8,582 bases of DNA from Massilia sp. (GTDB lineage Bacteria; Pseudomonadota; Gammaproteobacteria; Burkholderiales; Burkholderiaceae_D), in NCBI GenBank assembly GCA_003520365.1, contig DOUW01000056.1, forward strand, positions 1 to 8,582. The letters are read 5' to 3'. The position numbers were made by a program, and so were the translations under genes. This document shows positions 4,963 to 8,582 of this stretch, in pieces (the first letter of the stretch is position 1; each line of letters starts with the position of its first letter). Under the pieces are notes generated by a model that saw only the letters and a program-made list of their open reading frames with translations, searched no databases and was not told the origin of the DNA.

Positions 4963-7758
4963 TCAGGCCGGCAGCTTGGCCAGCTGTTCGCGCATCTTGT
5001 CGAGCGTCGCGGTGAAGTTCGCCAGGCGTTCCTTCTCCTGCGCCACCACGGCGGCCGGCGCGCGCGCAACAAAACTCTCGCTCGACAGCTTGCCGCTGGC
5101 CTTGGCGATCTCGCCCTCGACGCGCGCGATCTCCTTCGACAGGCGTTCGCGCTCGGCCTTGACGTCGATCTCGACCTTCAGCATCAGCTTGGTGGTGCCG
5201 ACGATCGACACCGCGGCCGGCGATTCCGGCAGCGCGTCGACGATTTGCACCTCGGCCAGCTTGCCCAGCGAAGCGATGTAGGGCGCGAACAGGGCCATGT
5301 TGGCGCGGTCGCCCTCGTTGCCCGGCTCGACGATCAGCGGCACGCGCAGCGACGGCGCGATCTTCATCTCGCCGCGCAGGTTGCGGGTCGCGTTGGTCAG
5401 GTCCTTCAGCTGGGCCATCCAGGCTTCGGCCGCTTCGTCGATCGCATCCGGGTTGGCGACCGGGTAGGGCTGCAGCATGATCGAGTCACCCGTTTTGCCG
5501 GCCAGCGGCGCGACCGCCTGCCACAGCGCCTCGGTCACGAACGGGATCACCGGATGCGCCAGGCGCAGGATCACTTCCAGCACGCGCAGCAGGGTGTGGC
5601 GGGTGGCGCGCTGTTGCGCTTCCGTGCCTTGCTGGACCTGGACCTTGGCCACTTCCAGGTACCAGTCGCAGTACTCGTCCCAGACGAACTTGTAGATGGC
5701 GTTGGCGATGTTGTCGAAGCGATAGTCCTCGAAGCCTTTCGCCACTTCCTGCTCGGCGCGGTTCATCAGCGAGATGATCCACTTATCGGCCTGCGACAAG
5801 TCGGCCGCATCCGGCTGGCCGCAGTCCTTGCCCTCGGTGTTCATCATCACGAAGCGCGTCGCGTTCCACAGCTTGTTGCAGAAGTTGCGGTAGCCTTCGG
5901 CGCGGCCGAGGTCGAAGTTGATGTTGCGGCCCAGCGAAGCGTAGCTCGCCATCGTGAAGCGCACGGCGTCGGTGCCGAAGGCCGCGATCCCGTCCGGGAA
6001 TTCCTTGCGGGTGGCCTTGGCGATCTTCTCGGCGTCGCGCGGGTTCATCAGGCCGGTGGTGCGCTTGGCGACCAGGGTCTCGAGGTCGATGCCGTCGATC
6101 AGGTCGATCGGGTCGAGCGTGTTGCCCTTCGACTTGGACATCTTCTGGCCTTGCGAGTCGCGCACCAGGCCGTGCACGTAGACGGTCTCGAACGGCACTT
6201 TACCCGTGAAGTGCGCGGTCATCATGACCATGCGCGCGACCCAGAAGAAGATGATGTCGAAGCCGGTCACCAGCACCGACGACGGCAGGAACATCTTCAT
6301 GTCCGGCGTCTCGTTCGGCCAGCCCATGGTCGAGAAGGGCACCAGCGCCGACGAGAACCAGGTGTCGAGCACGTCGTCGTCGCGGCGCAGCTCACCCGTG
6401 ACGCCCTGCGCTGCGGCCTTGGCCTTGGCTTCTTCCTCGGTGCGGGCAACGACGATCTCGCCGTTCTCGCCGTACCAGGCCGGGATGCGGTGGCCCCACC
6501 ACAGCTGGCGCGAGATGCACCAGTCCTGGATGTTGCCCAGCCACTGGTTATAGGTGGTGGTCCAGTTCTCCGGCACGAACTTGATCTCGCCGTTCGCGAC
6601 CTTTTCCAGCGCCACTTCGGTGATCGACTTGCCCGGATTGAAGGTGCCTTCCGGCGCCGGTTTGGTCATGGCGACGAACCACTGGTCGGTCAGCATCGGC
6701 TCGATGACGACGCCGGTGCGGTCGCCGCGCGGGACCATCAGCTTGTGCGGCTTGACCTGCTCGAGGAAGCCCTGCGCCTCCAGGTCGGCGACGATCTGCT
6801 TGCGCGCGGCGAAGCGGTCCAAGCCCTGGTATTGGCTTGGTGCGTTTTCGTTGATCTTCGCGTCGAGGGTGAAGATGTTGATCGGCTCGAGGCCGGCGCG
6901 CTGGCCGACGGCGTAGTCGTTGAAGTCGTGCGCCGGGGTGATCTTCACGCAGCCGGTGCCGAATTCCTTGTCGACGTAGCTGTCGGCGATGATCGGCACT
7001 TCGCGGCCCGTCAGCGGCAGTTTCAGGAGCTTGCCGTGCAGGTGGGTGTAGCGCTCGTCGGTCGGGTCCACGGCCACGGCGACGTCGCCCAGCATGGTCT
7101 CGGGACGGGTGGTGGCGACCGTCAGCTCGCCCGAACCGTCGGCCAGCGGATACTTGATGTACCACATCGAGCCGTCTTCTTCTTCCGACACCACTTCGAG
7201 GTCGGACACGGCGGTGCCCAGTTTCGGGTCCCAGTTGACCAGGCGCTTGCCGCGGTAGATCAGGCCCTGCTCGTACAGGCGCACGAAGACTTCGGCGACG
7301 ACCTCGGAGCGGGTATCGTCCATGGTGAAGTATTCGCGCTTCCAGTCGGCCGAGGCGCCCAGGCGGCGCATCTGGCCGGTGATGGTGTTGCCCGACTTTT
7401 CCTTCCACTCCCAGACCTTCTTGATGAATTCGTCGCGGCCGAGGTCGTGGCGCGAGATCTTCTGGGCGTCGAGCTGGCGTTCGACGACGATCTGGGTGGC
7501 GATGCCGGCGTGGTCGGTACCCGGCACCCAGGCGGTGTTATAGCCGCGCATGCGGTAGTAGCGCGTCAGGCCATCCATCACGGTCTGGTTGAACGCGTGG
7601 CCCATGTGCAGCGTGCCCGTTACGTTCGGCGGCGGCAGCTGGATGCTGAACGACGGCTTGTCGGCATCGAGGGTGGCGGTGAAGTAACCGCGCTGCTCCC
7701 ACTCGGTGCGCCAGTATTGTTCGATGTCGGCTGGCTCGAAAGACTTGGCTAATTCCAT
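4963..7758 (-). CDS. valS: Valyl-tRNA synthetase
   Basis: This is a complete 931-residue class I aminoacyl-tRNA synthetase that attaches valine to tRNA-Val in the cytoplasm. In order: the HIGH-type signature [18 protein letters not shown] with HMGH at 51-54; the CP1 editing domain, which clears mischarged threonine, with [10 protein letters not shown] at 217-226 and TPAHDFND at 274-281; the catalytic region [18 protein letters not shown] at 413-430 and DVLDTWFSS at 462-470; KMSKS at 539-543; the anticodon-binding helical domain with [13 protein letters not shown] at 734-746; and the C-terminal coiled-coil arm, about residues 866-930, rich in Glu, Lys and Arg. The frame continues upstream to 8061, but the family begins at [16 protein letters not shown], so ATG 7758 is the start. 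It lacks a clear ribosome binding site. It ends in a strong terminator and is transcribed alone in this window. Confidence 0.99.
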   Translation of the reverse strand: MELAKSFEPADIEQYWRTEWEQRGYFTATLDADKPSFSIQLPPPNVTGTLHMGHAFNQTVMDGLTRYYRMRGYNTAWVPGTDHAGIATQIVVERQLDAQKISRHDLGRDEFIKKVWEWKEKSGNTITGQMRRLGASADWKREYFTMDDTRSEVVAEVFVRLYEQGLIYRGKRLVNWDPKLGTAVSDLEVVSEEEDGSMWYIKYPLADGSGELTVATTRPETMLGDVAVAVDPTDERYTHLHGKLLKLPLTGREVPIIADSYVDKEFGTGCVKITPAHDFNDYAVGQRAGLEPINIFTLDAKINENAPSQYQGLDRFAARKQIVADLEAQGFLEQVKPHKLMVPRGDRTGVVIEPMLTDQWFVAMTKPAPEGTFNPGKSITEVALEKVANGEIKFVPENWTTTYNQWLGNIQDWCISRQLWWGHRIPAWYGENGEIVVARTEEEAKAKAAAQGVTGELRRDDDVLDTWFSSALVPFSTMGWPNETPDMKMFLPSSVLVTGFDIIFFWVARMVMMTAHFTGKVPFETVYVHGLVRDSQGQKMSKSKGNTLDPIDLIDGIDLETLVAKRTTGLMNPRDAEKIAKATRKEFPDGIAAFGTDAVRFTMASYASLGRNINFDLGRAEGYRNFCNKLWNATRFVMMNTEGKDCGQPDAADLSQADKWIISLMNRAEQEVAKGFEDYRFDNIANAIYKFVWDEYCDWYLEVAKVQVQQGTEAQQRATRHTLLRVLEVILRLAHPVIPFVTEALWQAVAPLAGKTGDSIMLQPYPVANPDAIDEAAEAWMAQLKDLTNATRNLRGEMKIAPSLRVPLIVEPGNEGDRANMALFAPYIASLGKLAEVQIVDALPESPAAVSIVGTTKLMLKVEIDVKAERERLSKEIARVEGEIAKASGKLSSESFVARAPAAVVAQEKERLANFTATLDKMREQLAKLPA

Positions 7759-7784
7759 GATTTGATGGCGTTTTGATTGGCGAA

Positions 7785-7797
7785 AAGGGTCATTATA
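7785..7797 (-). promoter_or_regulatory. Probable valS promoter (-10 box)
   Basis: On the minus strand a perfect TATAAT lies at 7797-7792, which would start transcription near 7785 and give valS a leader of about 27 bases. No good -35 hexamer lies 16-18 bases upstream; that stretch is pyrimidine- and GC-rich. The call rests on the -10 box and its position. Confidence 0.5.
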
Positions 7798-7898
7798 GAG
7801 GAGGAGGGCGGGGCTGCGCGTGGGCAGTGACGGGATTTTCGGTCGGGATCGTGGCGCCGTTGCGTGAGCCGTTATTTTCGGGGTTTCGTATGAACTCG

Positions 7899-7960
7899 CC
7901 GTTAGCGGTGACCGTAGGGTGGGCTCTCGAGCCCACGCGGATTCCGAACACCACGAACGG
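7899..7960. repeat. REP-like imperfect palindromic element
   Basis: An inner hairpin pairs GTGGGCT (7919-7925) with AGCCCAC (7930-7936) around the loop CTCG. An outer pair of arms, 7899-7910 and 7949-7960, matches at 10 of 12 positions, giving a 62-base imperfect inverted repeat. The core GTAGGGTGGGC...GCCCACG resembles palindromic intergenic repeats I associate with many proteobacterial genomes, but only one copy lies in this window, so repetition is inferred. There is no T-tract, so it is not a standard terminator. It lies between the divergent valS and thiC promoters. Confidence 0.55.
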
Positions 7961-8017
7961 CACACGCAACAGCGCCACTGACCTCGCCCATCCGCCCGCA
8001 TATCGCATAAATTTTTC

Positions 8018-8045
8018 TTGCCAACGCCACAACACGGGCTATAAT
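8018..8045 (+). promoter_or_regulatory. Sigma70-type promoter of thiC
   Basis: TTGCCA (8018-8023) and a perfect TATAAT (8040-8045) are separated by 16 bases. Transcription would begin near 8052, about 20 bases before the riboswitch, which is the expected layout. Confidence 0.85.
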
Positions 8046-8069
8046 CCGCCCGCTGCTTCAACGCAGCAA

Positions 8070-8156
8070 AACGCTAGGGGTCCTGCCATCGAAACGATGC
8101 GCGGGTGAGAAATACCCTCTGAACCTGATCTGGATAATGCCAGCGAAGGGAAGCTT
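8070..8156 (+). promoter_or_regulatory. TPP riboswitch (THI element) of thiC
   Basis: The conserved aptamer parts appear in order: GCTAGGGGTCCTGC at the 5' side, a hairpin CATCG-AAA-CGATG (8087-8099) as the variable P3 arm, GTGAGAAATACCC (8105-8116), and GAACCTGATCTGGATAATGC followed by CAGCGAAGGGAAGC (8121-8154). The ends GCT (8073-8075) and AGC (8152-8154) close P1. The element binds thiamine pyrophosphate and represses thiamine synthesis genes. Its position between a good promoter and thiC confirms the call. Confidence 0.98.
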
Positions 8157-8202
8157 CCGAGATGCCGCGGTCGTGCGCCCGCACGCGCCTGCAAATCTCC
8201 GC

Positions 8203-8233
8203 CTCCTTTGCTGGCTCCTCACGCAAAGGAGCC
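8203..8233 (+). promoter_or_regulatory. thiC expression platform: alternative hairpins that sequester the ribosome binding site
   Basis: The thiC ribosome binding site AAAGGAG (8225-8231) can be masked in two exclusive ways: CTCCTTTGC (8203-8211) pairs perfectly with GCAAAGGAG (8223-8231), or GGCTCCT (8213-8219) with AGGAGCC (8227-8233). In addition, 8204-8211 can pair with GCGAAGGG (8143-8150) of the aptamer, six Watson-Crick and two G-U pairs, which would release the first masking helix. There is no T-tract, so translational control is more likely than intrinsic termination. Confidence 0.75.
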
Positions 8234-8235
8234 AC

Positions 8236-8582
8236 ATGAATGCCCCGCTGAAATTCGACGCCGCCACCGCCCGGGTGGACAGCGCCGCCATCGAACCCTT
8301 CCCGAATTCGACCAAGGTCTACATCGAGGGCCGCCGGCCCGACATCCGCGTGCCGATGCGCGCGGTCGCGCAAAGCGACACACCGGCCAGCTTCGGCGGC
8401 GAGCCCAATCCGCCGGTCTTCGTCTACGACACCTCGGGCCCCTACACCGACCCCGCTGCGCAGATCGACATCCGGCGCGGCCTGCCTGCCCTGCGCCGCG
8501 GCTGGATCGACGCGCGCGGCGACACCGAGGAACTGCCCGGGCCGAGCTCGCGCTACGGCCAGGCACGCCTGGAAGACCGCGG
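8236..8582 (+). CDS. thiC: Phosphomethylpyrimidine synthase ThiC (3' end outside window)
   Basis: The first 115 residues are visible. ThiC is a radical-SAM enzyme that converts aminoimidazole ribotide to hydroxymethylpyrimidine phosphate, the pyrimidine branch of thiamine synthesis, in the cytoplasm. The N-terminal domain shows typical stretches: [34 protein letters not shown] and [16 protein letters not shown]. The catalytic barrel and the C-terminal Cys motif for the 4Fe-4S cluster lie beyond the window. ATG 8236 is preceded by AAAGGAG, which is part of the riboswitch-controlled hairpins. The promoter, TPP riboswitch and gene form one feedback-regulated unit; other thiamine genes may follow downstream. 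Confidence 0.98.
   Translation, partial: MNAPLKFDAATARVDSAAIEPFPNSTKVYIEGRRPDIRVPMRAVAQSDTPASFGGEPNPPVFVYDTSGPYTDPAAQIDIRRGLPALRRGWIDARGDTEELPGPSSRYGQARLEDR

Larger units (their letters stand above)
7798..8069. other. valS/thiC divergent intergenic region
   Basis: No gene is supported in this stretch. It holds the upstream part of the valS promoter, the palindromic element at 7899-7960 and the thiC promoter at 8018-8045. The open frames that cross it (for example 7793-8035 minus and 7773-8108 plus) run through the palindrome, have no ribosome binding site and look random. Confidence 0.7.

Noticed and set aside
4945..7752. A 935-residue open frame on the plus strand across the whole of valS
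   Set aside because: It is exactly antisense to an unmistakable ValS. Its product is rich in repetitive His, Asp, Arg and Val stretches, as expected from the complement of GC-rich codons, and has no family motif.
7793..8035. An 80-residue minus-strand frame upstream of valS
   Set aside because: It crosses the palindromic element and has no ribosome binding site or recognisable domain; it is treated as intergenic.

Overview
The window is GC-rich bacterial chromosome, most likely from a betaproteobacterium of the Oxalobacteraceae (Massilia or a close relative). This is an inference from high third-position GC, the protein sequences of ValS, ThiC, the EmrE-type transporter and the DUF2147 protein, and the gene contents; no search was run. 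It reads as ordinary core and near-core chromosome. I see no insertion sequence, phage, CRISPR array, tRNA or rRNA.

Left part (1-2258). The C-terminal HTH end of a LuxR/NarL-type response regulator leads into a small MgtC/SapB-family membrane protein, then a 68-residue protein of unknown function. That small gene converges, with a 7-base gap, on a minus-strand gene for a secreted protein that looks like one porter (PN1) subdomain of an RND efflux pump standing alone. Next, also on the minus strand, is a cold-shock-domain protein with its own terminator. An unusually AT-rich 305-base divergent region separates it from the next operon.

Middle (2259-4940). A soluble histidine kinase (RsbRD-like N-terminal domain, HisKA, HATPase_c) overlaps a single-domain receiver protein by 16 bases, giving a compact two-gene signalling operon. 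It converges, with a 5-base gap, on an EmrE-type small multidrug resistance gene on the minus strand. Upstream of that is a secreted DUF2147 protein. The DUF2147 gene and valS each end in a strong hairpin and U-tract terminator.

Right part (4941-8582). valS (valyl-tRNA synthetase, complete, 931 residues) is on the minus strand. Divergent from it is thiC (start only), preceded by a good sigma70-type promoter and a TPP riboswitch. Between the riboswitch and thiC are two alternative hairpins that mask the thiC ribosome binding site, plus a possible anti-anti-SD pairing with the aptamer. The valS/thiC gap also holds a REP-like imperfect palindrome.

The items most worth a second look are the orphan RND porter domain, the layered thiC expression platform, the emrE-like gene whose start lies about 10 bases behind the previous gene's terminator, and the palindromic element. 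I found no convincing wholly new multi-gene system.
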